Shown: one piece after another, positions 1 through 7,635 of the stretch
How the letters are laid out: each line of letters opens with the position of its first letter
Numbering within the stretch: the first letter of the stretch is position 1
NCBI GenBank assembly: GCA_014695345.1
Contig: JACJOC010000012.1
Location: 124,001 to 188,000 of the forward strand
DNA: 64,000 bases
From: Cyanobacteria bacterium FACHB-471
GTDB taxonomy: Bacteria > Cyanobacteriota > Cyanobacteriia > Elainellales > Elainellaceae
Direction of reading: 5' to 3'
Notes under the pieces: model-generated
Database searches by the model: none
Seen by the model: the letters and a program-made list of their open reading frames with translations, nothing else
What the model was told of the DNA's origin: nothing
Translations under genes and position numbers: made by a program

Positions 1-26
1 GAAAGTATCGTTCAAGTTAGATTCGC

Positions 27-149
27 TCAACAGCGGAGAGATCGATGGAAAAATAAGAGTGTCGCCAGCAGCAATCTAGGTAAGAGGGCGATCGCCAACC
101 ATAAGAAAGTAACCGTCAAAACACCTGTCAAACTCAAAAACTTCAGCAT
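27..149 (-). CDS. Possible small hydrophobic peptide (40 aa)
   Basis: A short ATG frame on the minus strand encodes 40 residues beginning MLKFLSLTGV, almost entirely hydrophobic with one likely membrane span and a basic tail ending in HRSLRC. It lies just downstream of the broken nickel/cobalt exporter on the same strand. I do not recognise it as any known small photosystem or cytochrome subunit. It may be a real small membrane protein or a chance frame in decayed sequence. Confidence 0.2.
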   Translation of the reverse strand: MLKFLSLTGVLTVTFLWLAIALLPRLLLATLLFFHRSLRC

Positions 150-187
150 AGGATTACTTCGATACAATTGGAGAACTCACTTGCAAC

Positions 188-488
188 TCAAAACTCAAAA
201 TCTATCACTTGCATAAATGCTTGTGTGGAAATGCCAACGCTAGTTAGCACAATGCTTAACGCACTTACGACGGGTAATATTTTCAGCAATCGCCGTTGAC
301 TGAGAACTTGTTTTAACAGTCGCTTAGTGTAAACGAGCAATCACTCCAATCCAGTCAGCACGATCGCTAAACCTGTACTAAACGCCAGCACCAACACCAG
401 TCCAACAGCCACATTACCTAAAGCGATCGCGCTAAGCAACAACTAAATCATGTACCTAATCGTGAGCATGAGTATGGCTATGGATAGG
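188..488 (-). pseudogene. Remnant of a nickel/cobalt exporter (RcnA/NiCoT-like)
   Basis: Read on the minus strand, 459-488 encodes a histidine-rich stretch (HSHTHAHD), as found in the cytoplasmic loop of RcnA-type nickel/cobalt exporters. After a frame change, positions 188 to about 432 encode LLLSAIALGNV and GLVLVLAFSTGLAIVL, resembling the C-terminal transmembrane part of that family, then LLVYTKRLLK and a last hydrophobic segment. A TAG follows the His stretch, another TAG precedes the LLLSAIAL frame, and an in-frame TGA interrupts it after TGLE, so no intact protein can be made. The N-terminal membrane segments are not recognisable upstream. The family assignment is from remembered family features, not a search. 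Confidence 0.6.
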
Positions 489-750
489 GAAACCCTCACA
501 CTCACTATGTCTTTGAATCGGGATAAGCCGCTTATGTTATGGAAAAAGTTCTTTCAATAATCGGCTTATGTTAAAGCGCTGCATGAGTAGGTTCAAATCG
601 CCAGCAGTACTCCACCAACTGTATATCCTACAAACCCTGACGTGGTGAGAGCGATCGCTGAGTTGGGGTCAATACAAGTAGACTTCATCCATTTGGATTG
701 CAGACGAAGCAATTTTTTTGGTGCTGTGAACAAAAGCCTCAGCCAAAGTC

Positions 751-1524
751 TCAATATCCACCCAATCTGCCTCTGCGTTTGGTCTCGCGTTCGGCTTGAC
801 GAAAGAGGAACAGTCCCAAAGAAAAATAGACGACTCCATTGGCGAGGGCGATCGCCCACTGTCCCCAGTTCAGCCCCAATTCCCGCGCCATCAGATCTCG
901 CAGTAGTCCTGCTCCGGGTGTCATCGGCAGCAGCAGCGCAAATATTCTGCCTGACCCAACCCAGGTCTCAGTAGGAACGGATAGTAAAAATAGCAAAGCA
1001 AATTGAAAAATACCGAGTAATTGTTGGACTCGTTTCAACAACAGGGCTAGGGACCCCATTGCAAACGCTAGCCCGTAGGCTCCTAGCAGCACGGTGATAA
1101 AGGGCAATAGCAGACTGGGCGGAAAGGAAAGCTGACTGCCCGTGATCGCAATGATGATGAGTAAAATGCTGATATTAAGTGTGATTTGAATGGTGAGACT
1201 GGCGATCGCTCTCACCAAAAAAACCTTTGATGCATTAAAAGGTGAGAGAAAAAGCTGCTCCAAAGTTCCGGTTTGCGCCTCATTTTGCAAACCTCCAGCA
1301 ATGTCACTCATGATAAACAATACTAGTGTCCACAGGACATAGCCAATTACAACGGCGTCCAGGCGATCGCCAAACTGAAGCCCTGGTCCTGCAATATATT
1401 GGGCACTGAGAAAGAGTCCATAAAAAATGGAGGTTGTGATAATGATGCCGCCAATTGCCTCTGTAGAATAGCGAATCAGTTGAATCCAACTGCGCCTGAG
1501 TTCTGCCAAAAATAGCTCAACCAA
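751..1524 (-). CDS. ABC-2 type transporter permease
   Basis: This 257-residue integral membrane protein has about six hydrophobic segments (for example GIIITTSIFYGLFLSAQYI and TLNISILLIIIAITGS) and the general plan of ABC-2 exporter permeases. It is the membrane partner of the ATPase encoded immediately upstream on the same strand. The best start is a TTG at 1524 that overlaps the end of the ATPase gene by 8 bases, so the two are probably translationally coupled; no ATG gives a full-length protein. The substrate cannot be told from sequence; drugs, lipids or polysaccharides are all handled by this class. The C-terminus is basic (ETKRRGRLGGY). Confidence 0.85.
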   Translation of the reverse strand: MVELFLAELRRSWIQLIRYSTEAIGGIIITTSIFYGLFLSAQYIAGPGLQFGDRLDAVVIGYVLWTLVLFIMSDIAGGLQNEAQTGTLEQLFLSPFNASKVFLVRAIASLTIQITLNISILLIIIAITGSQLSFPPSLLLPFITVLLGAYGLAFAMGSLALLLKRVQQLLGIFQFALLFLLSVPTETWVGSGRIFALLLPMTPGAGLLRDLMARELGLNWGQWAIALANGVVYFSLGLFLFRQAERETKRRGRLGGY

Positions 1525-2437
1525 GGGTTTTCTCCCGCACCAGTTTTAGAAAAATATCTGTTAAGTTCGCTTGATCTCGGTAGACTCTGACCAGTGGTAG
1601 AGGCTTCAGCACATCAAGGATTTGATATAGCTCGTCTGACTCACGCACATAAATCAACTGTCCTTGAAAGGTGCCACCTAACTCTTTCACTTTACTCACT
1701 TTTTCTGAGTCTAAAGGATGCTCTAGCTCAATCGTGTAAGCGGTTCCTGAGAACTGGCGAATCAGTTCTGAAGTAGGTTCTTCAATTGCAATTTTGCCCT
1801 GTTGGATAATTGCGACCCGATCTGAAAGTTCTTCTGCAATGTCGAGTTGATGTGTAGTGAGTAAGATGGCTCGCCCCTCAGCAGCAATTTCACGAATCAA
1901 CTGTTTTACGGTTTGGGTAGCTTCTACATCCAGTCCTAAAGTGGGCTCATCCAACAACAACAGTTGCGGATCGTGAATTAGGGAAACGGCGATCGCCAGT
2001 TTTTGCTGCATCCCGCGTGAAAGCGTTTGTACGGTCGTACTTCTTTTGTCGGCTAGCCCAAATCGTTCCAATAATTCTTGCCCACGCTGCCGAGCAGTAC
2101 GACGAGTTAGTCCGCGCAGCACGCCAAAATATTCCAAATTTTCCTGGGGCGTGAGTCGCCAGTAGAGGTTGCGGTTGCCCTCCAAAACAGCACCAAGCGA
2201 TCGCAAAGCACGCGAGTCGCGATGAGGATTGCGTCCAGCAATGCTGACCCACCCCTGATCAGGCAAAATCAACCCTGCAATCATCTTGATCGTGGTTGTT
2301 TTTCCGGCTCCATTTGGCCCTAAAAATGCCAGAACCTCACCCACCGACAATTCCAGGGAAACATCCTGAACTGCTTCTAGCACCTTGCCCTGAGATCGAT
2401 AAGTTTTTCGCAGACGTTGAGCTTCGAGGACTCTCAT
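1517..2437 (-). CDS. ABC-2 type transporter ATP-binding protein
   Basis: This is the ATPase of an exporter. Walker A (GPNGAGKTTT), the signature (LSRGMQQKLA), Walker B (LLLLDEPTLGLD) and the switch histidine (LLTTHQ) are all present in the first 215 residues. The C-terminal 90 residues form the accessory region usual in CcmA/DrrA-like ATPases. I chose the ATG at 2437 (MRVLEAQRL) because the family starts just before the first strand; an upstream in-frame start at 2500 would add 21 residues unlike the family. It forms a two-gene operon with the permease at 751-1524. Confidence 0.92.
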   Translation of the reverse strand: MRVLEAQRLRKTYRSQGKVLEAVQDVSLELSVGEVLAFLGPNGAGKTTTIKMIAGLILPDQGWVSIAGRNPHRDSRALRSLGAVLEGNRNLYWRLTPQENLEYFGVLRGLTRRTARQRGQELLERFGLADKRSTTVQTLSRGMQQKLAIAVSLIHDPQLLLLDEPTLGLDVEATQTVKQLIREIAAEGRAILLTTHQLDIAEELSDRVAIIQQGKIAIEEPTSELIRQFSGTAYTIELEHPLDSEKVSKVKELGGTFQGQLIYVRESDELYQILDVLKPLPLVRVYRDQANLTDIFLKLVREKTLG

Positions 2438-2598
2438 AGTATTTCTAAGATTGACTGAAGTAGAGAGCCAGGAGAAGCACCTCTTAACCTGTATTCTCAC
2501 AAATTTGAAAGGGGTAAGGTAAGCTGCAAAATGGTAGATGTGCTTTTATCTAACTCACGCTAGCCTGATCGGTTGATCCGTGTGAATGAGGTGTACGT

Positions 2599-3501
2599 AT
2601 GTTTATTCCACCGGGATTTTATCAACACTCTGTCATGACCTCACTGGGAAAGATGGTCTACTACACGGCTGAGGGTCAGCCTTGGGTGACTCAAGAAGTG
2701 CCCCATGCCGATGTCCCTACACTCGTCTTCTTTCACGGCTTTGGTGGCGGCTCTTCTTCCTATGAGTGGTCTAAGGTTTATCCTGCCTTTGCCGCCCAAT
2801 ATCGCATCCTGGCACCTGACCTGATCGGCTGGGGGCAGTCTGACCATCCCGCCCGCGACTATAAAGTTGAGGACTATGTAAACACGCTGATTGAATTCAT
2901 GGAAAAGACGTGCAGTGGACCGACAACGGTGATTGCGTCGTCTTTGACGGCTGCTTTTGTGATCCGAGCGGCGATCGCCCGTCCCGAATTGTTCAAATCC
3001 CTCATCCTCACTACCGCCGCAGGGCTATCTGACTTTGGTGAAAACTACACTCGCAGCTTCTTCACTCAATTAGTGAATATTCCTGTAGTCGATCGCCTGT
3101 TTTACACTGCTGGAGTCGCTACCAGCTTTGGCATTCGCAGCTTTTTGGAACAGCGCCAATTTGCCCGTCCAGAGCGAATTTCTGACGAAATTGTTGAGGC
3201 ATACCTGGAGTCGGCGACCCAGCCCAATGCTGAATATGCAGCCCTTTCGTTTGTGCGGGGCGACCTGTGCTTTGACCTATCGGAATACATGACCCAGCTC
3301 ACCGTGCCAAGCGTAATCCTCTGGGGTGAAAAATCTCAATTTACGGGTCCAGAAATTGGTCGCCGTCTAGCTGAAATGAATCCTACTGTGGTTCAATTTC
3401 ATCAGCTGACTGATGTTGGGCTAACTCCCCAACTCGAAATTCCTGCTGTCACTATTGGCTTGATTCAAAAGTTTCTACCCCCGCTAGAGCCAGCAGAATA
3501 G
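2599..3501 (+). CDS. Alpha/beta hydrolase-fold protein with degenerate catalytic residues
   Basis: The 300 residues follow the alpha/beta hydrolase fold: an oxyanion-hole HGFGGG near residue 49, the strand APDLIGWGQSD near residue 75, and a nucleophile elbow region. The elbow reads ASSLT instead of the usual G-x-S-x-G. The usual catalytic acid segment reads WGEKSQFTG, where WGExD is expected. The usual C-terminal histidine segment reads DVGLTPQLE, where (A/G)GH-x-PQLE is expected, so leucine replaces the catalytic histidine. This suggests an altered or lost hydrolytic activity. The Anbu-type peptidase starts 45 bases downstream on the same strand and may be cotranscribed. Confidence 0.8.
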   Translation: MFIPPGFYQHSVMTSLGKMVYYTAEGQPWVTQEVPHADVPTLVFFHGFGGGSSSYEWSKVYPAFAAQYRILAPDLIGWGQSDHPARDYKVEDYVNTLIEFMEKTCSGPTTVIASSLTAAFVIRAAIARPELFKSLILTTAAGLSDFGENYTRSFFTQLVNIPVVDRLFYTAGVATSFGIRSFLEQRQFARPERISDEIVEAYLESATQPNAEYAALSFVRGDLCFDLSEYMTQLTVPSVILWGEKSQFTGPEIGRRLAEMNPTVVQFHQLTDVGLTPQLEIPAVTIGLIQKFLPPLEPAE

Positions 3502-3546
3502 AGCATCAGCATAGCGAGCAACTACAGAGGACAACAAACTACGGCT

Positions 3547-4314
3547 ATGACCTATTGCCTGGGCATTATTACTCAACATGGACTCGTGATTGCTGCTGAC
3601 TCTCGCACTAATGCGGGCGTAGACTACATCTCTACCTATCAAAAGCTATTTGACTTTTCCTTACCTGACCAGCGGGTGATTTTGCTCTGCACGTCTGGCA
3701 ATCTGTCGATGACTCAGGCTGTTCTCCATGCCCTGCGGCGTGACCTTAAACTAGGGGAAGGGGACACCCTGCACAGTTTGCCTACCCTATTTGACACGGC
3801 TCGTTACGTAGGCGCTAAAATTCGTCAAGTGCAAGAGCAAGACCGCTCGTGGCTAGAGCGCGACAAGATTGACTATCACTGTAGCTGCCTCCTGGGCGGA
3901 CAACTTCCAGGGGAAGAGCCAGCACTCTATTTAATCTATAGCCAGGGCAATTTTGTTCAGGCGACTCGAGAAACACCTTTTCTGCAAATCGGTGAAACTA
4001 AGTATGGAAAGCCGATTCTCGATCGCACCTTAACTTTTGAAACGCCCCTAGAAGCCGCCACAAAATGTGCGCTTTTATCAATCGACTCAACCATGAAATC
4101 CAATATCTCGGTTGGGCCACCGATTAATCTCATTAGCTATGCTGCTAACAGCTTTAATGTTAAGCATCAGCTGCGGCTCCGAATTGGAGATCCGTACTTA
4201 GCCAAAATTCGCAAGCTTTGGGAAACGTCGCTTCGTCAAGCGTTTGACCAAATGCCCAATATCGAGTGGGATCACGATCTAGGAAACTTACAGGAAGATA
4301 TTTTCACAGATTAG
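3547..4314 (+). CDS. Anbu-type proteasome-like peptidase
   Basis: The 255-residue product begins MTYCLGIITQHGLVIAADSR, the hallmark start of the Anbu (ancestral beta subunit) family of bacterial proteasome relatives, an Ntn-hydrolase fold. Removal of Met1 would expose Thr2 as the N-terminal nucleophile; Asp18 and Lys33 sit where the 20S proteasome triad residues lie. Length agrees with Anbu (about 240-260 residues). In many proteobacteria Anbu is encoded with a transglutaminase-like protein, an alpha-E protein and an ATP-grasp protein. None is nearby here; the only close neighbour is the degenerate hydrolase 45 bases upstream. Substrates of the family are not firmly established. Confidence 0.9.
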   Translation: MTYCLGIITQHGLVIAADSRTNAGVDYISTYQKLFDFSLPDQRVILLCTSGNLSMTQAVLHALRRDLKLGEGDTLHSLPTLFDTARYVGAKIRQVQEQDRSWLERDKIDYHCSCLLGGQLPGEEPALYLIYSQGNFVQATRETPFLQIGETKYGKPILDRTLTFETPLEAATKCALLSIDSTMKSNISVGPPINLISYAANSFNVKHQLRLRIGDPYLAKIRKLWETSLRQAFDQMPNIEWDHDLGNLQEDIFTD

Positions 4315-4547
4315 TGGCTAATGTGAAGAGATTTGCCTGATTTCAAGCTGCCCTAAAAGCTGGATTTACGACTATATAGACTGACCAATAAGCTTCTGTG
4401 AACTTCAAGTTATGCGCTTGACAGGACTGCATCTGCAAGACAATCATGGATCATTACAGTGAAAATACCTAAGGTCACTAACTCGTCGAGGCTCTGAGGT
4501 GCTAGCTACAGTAAAAACACGTACTAGCAAACGACGCACAAGCTCTA

Positions 4548-4620
4548 AGGGGTGCAGAAAATTAAAGCTGTGTTGCAGAAAGTCAGAGTTGTGTTGCAGA
4601 AAGTCAAGGTTGTGTTGCAT
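4548..4620 (+). repeat. 21-bp tandem repeat array (three copies plus a degenerate one)
   Basis: The element TGTGTTGCAG starts at 4569, 4590 and 4611, exactly 21 bases apart, and a degenerate copy precedes it from about 4552. The unit reads roughly GTTGTGTTGCAGAAAGTCA plus two variable bases. In one plus-strand frame it encodes heptapeptides QKVRVVL and QKVKVVL within a 43-codon GTG-initiated frame (4552-4683). It lies in the 846-bp gap upstream of the phototaxis operon. Confidence 0.85.
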
Positions 4621-4943
4621 ATTAGAGTAGGTTGTTGCATGGACTGTTTCTATAGATTGTTCAGAGCTGTCCTTCCGAACTGATTTTCATCTACCAGGTT
4701 CATTTCAGTTCGTTCTACCTACAGATTTATCTACCGCAGTTTTAGCTGCACCGTTTTTTAGTCTCAAGCGGTGTCCTAGTTGGCATAGTTTTTACCAATA
4801 CCAGTAGAAGTTTATTTGCGTGTAAGAAGGGAACCCAGTGTTAGCCTGACAACATCTAATTTGACGCTCCAAACGACTCTCCTCCCTTACTCTCTTTTGA
4901 CACAGGCTAGGGTAGACACAGTCTTGCCTGAACTCAAAATGCT

Positions 4944-4987
4944 GCTTTTAGCCCTCAAGTGGGATCTTGAGGAATTGCGCTAAAAGC
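4944..4987 (+). promoter_or_regulatory. Compound hairpin upstream of the phototaxis operon
   Basis: GCTTTTAGC (4944-4952) pairs perfectly with GCTAAAAGC (4979-4987), and directly inside CCTCAAG (4953-4959) pairs with CTTGAGG (4966-4972), leaving a 6-base loop and a 6-base one-sided bulge. It ends 173 bases before the first operon gene and could be a 5' leader structure or the terminator of an upstream RNA. The rest of the gap 4315-5160 shows only the 21-bp array and no convincing gene. Confidence 0.55.
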
Positions 4988-5160
4988 AAAAGCTTACATT
5001 CTCAGATTGAGAGATCAGGATCATTTCTTAAACCAGCCTCTGACACTTCAACTCAATAGAAGTGAAGGGATTTGCTTCGACTACCAATTTTTAAGTTAAA
5101 CCTCTTCAAAATCTGCCTAAAGACGCGCAGCACACCAATCGGATCGGATATCTCATTCCC

Positions 5161-6471
5161 ATGCTTACTCCAACATCTATTAGCTCATTGGAACCTCCTG
5201 TAAAGACTTGTGAGATAGAAAACCTCAGCGAATTGATTAAACATATTCAATCCTGTGAACTGCAACAGTTTACAGGACGACTAGATTTAGATATTAAAGA
5301 AGCCTCAAACTCACTGTGGAGTTTGTTCTTTTATGCAGGAAAGTTGGTTGGGGCCGCTAGCGAGATGCATTCAGTTCGATGCTGGTATCGCCAAATGGCT
5401 CAAGCTTGTCCCCAATTCAAGCAGGCTACCTATGAGCGCAAGCTAGACCAACCGCAATGGAGTTATTTCTCCATCCAAAATTTGTTGAAGCAGGGAAAAA
5501 TTCCACAGAAGCAGTTAGAGAGTGCGATTGAGGGCTGTGTCACTGAGATTTTGTTTGATATTTTTCAGCAAGATCAGCAACAGGTTGAGCGCTTGCCGAT
5601 CCAGTTAAGTTATCGTCGGGTTCCTCCTAAATTTCAAGATTTGCTGCAAATTCCCATTTCAGCTCAGCAGGTTTGGCTCAAGGCTTCACACGACTGGAAA
5701 CTGTGGCAGCAGGCGGGTTTTGATCAATATTCTCCAAATCTAGCTCCTGTTATTTGGAGTAAAGAGGAATTACGCAAACATACTTCACCTGCGGCATATC
5801 AGAATGTGACTGCGTTAGTGGATGGCGATCGCACTCTACGAGATTTGGCAATTCGACTAAAACAGCCCTTGGTATCTTTAACCCGTTCCATCATGCCCTA
5901 CGTTAACCGAGGCATCATGGGGCTAATTGAAGTTGAGGACTTTAACACTTCAGCCTTACCTAACTCTAGTGCTGCTCCCTCTACATCGACAGCTAATCAG
6001 CAAGAGCCAGCAAAACCTCTAGTGGTTTACATTGATGACAGCCGCTTTGACCGAATCACAATGGGACAGATTTTGCTCAAAGCAGGCTACCGATTCATCA
6101 ATATTCAAGACCCATTACAGGCATTGCCAACGCTGATTGAGCAGAAACCTGATCTCATTTTTTTAGACTTACTTATGCCAGTCACCAATGGATATGAGGT
6201 ATGTGCCCAGATTCGCCGTGTCTCGGCACTTAAAAATACCCCAATCATCATGGTGACTAGCCGAGATGGAATCGTTGATCGAGTACGCGCCAAGCTGGTG
6301 GACGCAACTGGCTTTATTGCTAAGCCGATTGAATCAGAAAAAGTACTCACAACTTTGCTGGAGCATCTACCAACGGTTCAGGCTGATCATCCTTCTCCTC
6401 AGCCTCAAACGTTAAACAGAAACCTGATTGATTGGCAAAAAAAATTGGGAAGCCCTGTAAAGCAACTCTAA
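5161..6471 (+). CDS. pixG: PATAN-REC response regulator (PatA/PixG family)
   Basis: This 436-residue protein has an N-terminal PATAN/DUF4388 domain (about residues 18-160, with FTGRLDLDIKEAS and LFFYAGKLVGA), a middle helical region, and a C-terminal receiver domain (about 285-405). The receiver has the acidic pair IDDS, phospho-acceptor Asp336 in LIFLDLLMP, Thr in VTSRD and Lys in AKPIE. This architecture is that of PatA, PixG and related cyanobacterial regulators, which lie first in taxis operons. Here it heads six genes with chemotaxis functions. It presumably receives phosphate from the CheA encoded downstream and acts on the type IV pilus machinery, as in phototaxis systems; that output is inferred from the family. 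Confidence 0.88.
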   Translation: MLTPTSISSLEPPVKTCEIENLSELIKHIQSCELQQFTGRLDLDIKEASNSLWSLFFYAGKLVGAASEMHSVRCWYRQMAQACPQFKQATYERKLDQPQWSYFSIQNLLKQGKIPQKQLESAIEGCVTEILFDIFQQDQQQVERLPIQLSYRRVPPKFQDLLQIPISAQQVWLKASHDWKLWQQAGFDQYSPNLAPVIWSKEELRKHTSPAAYQNVTALVDGDRTLRDLAIRLKQPLVSLTRSIMPYVNRGIMGLIEVEDFNTSALPNSSAAPSTSTANQQEPAKPLVVYIDDSRFDRITMGQILLKAGYRFINIQDPLQALPTLIEQKPDLIFLDLLMPVTNGYEVCAQIRRVSALKNTPIIMVTSRDGIVDRVRAKLVDATGFIAKPIESEKVLTTLLEHLPTVQADHPSPQPQTLNRNLIDWQKKLGSPVKQL

Positions 6472-6615
6472 CTTCCCTAAAAAGACTCTGCTGGGTCAAT
6501 GGCAAGAAGAGTTTTACAGCCCAATAGCCGGAATCAGGAAAGTATCCGGAGAAGCAAGCAAATTCAAGGGTAAAAGCAGATACCACTTATAAGTTCTATT
6601 TTGTAAACACGGCAC

Positions 6616-6981
6616 ATGAGTACAGTTCTTTTAGTTGAAGATAGTCGCACAGAAACCGAGGTGCTTACTCGATTTCTTAAACAAGCAGGGTTAGAGGTAA
6701 TCAGCGTTGCGTCTAGTGAAGATGCTCGGCTTAAGCTTCAGTTGTATAAGCCTGATCTGGTGTTAATTGATGTAATTTTGCCAGGACAAAGCGGATTTGA
6801 ATTCTGTCGCGAGTTAAAAACCAATGCCAACACGCAAGGAATTCCAGTTGTAATTTGTTCAACCAAAGGAACTGAAGTCGATAAACTTTGGGGCTTGCTG
6901 CTTGGGGCAGATGCCTATATGCCTAAACCTGTTGAGCAAGATGAATTAATCCATACCGTAAAGCGGTTAATGACAGTGTGA
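6616..6981 (+). CDS. pixH: CheY-like response regulator (PixH type)
   Basis: A single receiver domain of 121 residues: the acidic pocket VEDS at residues 7-10, phospho-acceptor Asp52 in VLIDVILP, the conserved threonine/serine region VICSTKG and Lys in MPKPVE. It has no output domain, so it works as a CheY-type diffusible regulator or phosphate sink. It lies 144 bases after the PATAN-REC gene and 16 bases before a CheW gene, matching the G-H-I order of the pix phototaxis locus. The symbol rests on gene order and on the bilin-binding receptor downstream. Confidence 0.88.
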   Translation: MSTVLLVEDSRTETEVLTRFLKQAGLEVISVASSEDARLKLQLYKPDLVLIDVILPGQSGFEFCRELKTNANTQGIPVVICSTKGTEVDKLWGLLLGADAYMPKPVEQDELIHTVKRLMTV

Positions 6982-6997
6982 CGTAGAACAAAATTTT

Positions 6998-7537
6998 ATG
7001 GCAACTTCACTTGATCCAAAGCTGCCAGTGAGTTCAATGCTGGCAGCGGCGAGTCTTGATTTTCTATCGCCCGAATTGCCGCCACCGGACAACCGGGAGC
7101 GGTTACTCCGCGTACATTTGAGTTTACAAGATAGCGCCTTATTACCGCTGAAACACACAACAGAAGTAATCAGGGTAAATGGAGAGGATATTTTGCCCAT
7201 TCCTGAAATGCCTGATTGTGTCTTAGGCATTTGTAACTGGCGAGGAGAAATGCTTTGGCTAATTGACGTGAGTCATTTGGTGGGGCTTTCTCCCCTATCC
7301 TGGCGAAAACAAGGGACGGCAACACCCTTTGTAGTTGTAACTGAAAGTGATGAACAGGCATTAGGACTGCTAGTGATGCAGGTTGAAGAGGTTGAGTTCC
7401 ATTCCTTAGAAAACCTCCAGGCACCCACATTAGGCTTGCTTTCGCCGGGGTTAATGCCATTTGTGTTAGGGGTTTTGCCAAATAGTGGCACTCCTGTTTT
7501 AGATGTTTTGGCGATCGCTCAGCATCACTTTGAATAA
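6998..7537 (+). CDS. pixI: CheW-like scaffold protein (PixI type)
   Basis: The 179 residues contain a CheW domain (about residues 40-175) with the characteristic LPIPEMPDCVLGICNWRGE segment and a C-terminal NSGTPVLDVLAI strand, preceded by a 35-residue proline-rich N-terminal extension. CheW proteins couple the receptor to the histidine kinase CheA. The gene starts 16 bases after the cheY gene and is followed by a 98-base spacer holding overlapping hairpins before the receptor gene. It is probably the adaptor that links the multi-GAF receptor to the CheA at 11666. A second CheW gene closes the operon. Confidence 0.88.
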   Translation: MATSLDPKLPVSSMLAAASLDFLSPELPPPDNRERLLRVHLSLQDSALLPLKHTTEVIRVNGEDILPIPEMPDCVLGICNWRGEMLWLIDVSHLVGLSPLSWRKQGTATPFVVVTESDEQALGLLVMQVEEVEFHSLENLQAPTLGLLSPGLMPFVLGVLPNSGTPVLDVLAIAQHHFE

Positions 7538-7576
7538 CTCACTGAGTAACTCATTGAATAACTCAATGAGTTATTC
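7532..7576 (+). promoter_or_regulatory. Overlapping hairpins in the cheW-receptor spacer
   Basis: TAACTCATTGA (7547-7557) pairs perfectly with TCAATGAGTTA (7563-7573) across a 5-base loop. An alternative outer arm, GAATAACTCA (7532-7541), can pair with TGAGTTATTC (7567-7576). The two folds are mutually exclusive. There is no following T tract, so it looks more like an RNA processing or stability element than a simple terminator. The receptor gene then has a good ribosome site, AAGGAG near 7622, before its GTG start. Confidence 0.6.
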
Positions 7577-7635
7577 GTTAAAAGCTAGCAGCTCAATCTT
7601 AGATCATCCGCACCAGTCAGCAAGGAGAACCAGTC

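Noticed and set aside
591-625. tRNA T-arm-like sequence GGTTCAAATC
   Set aside because: The flanking bases do not form a T stem, and no acceptor or anticodon arm can be built.
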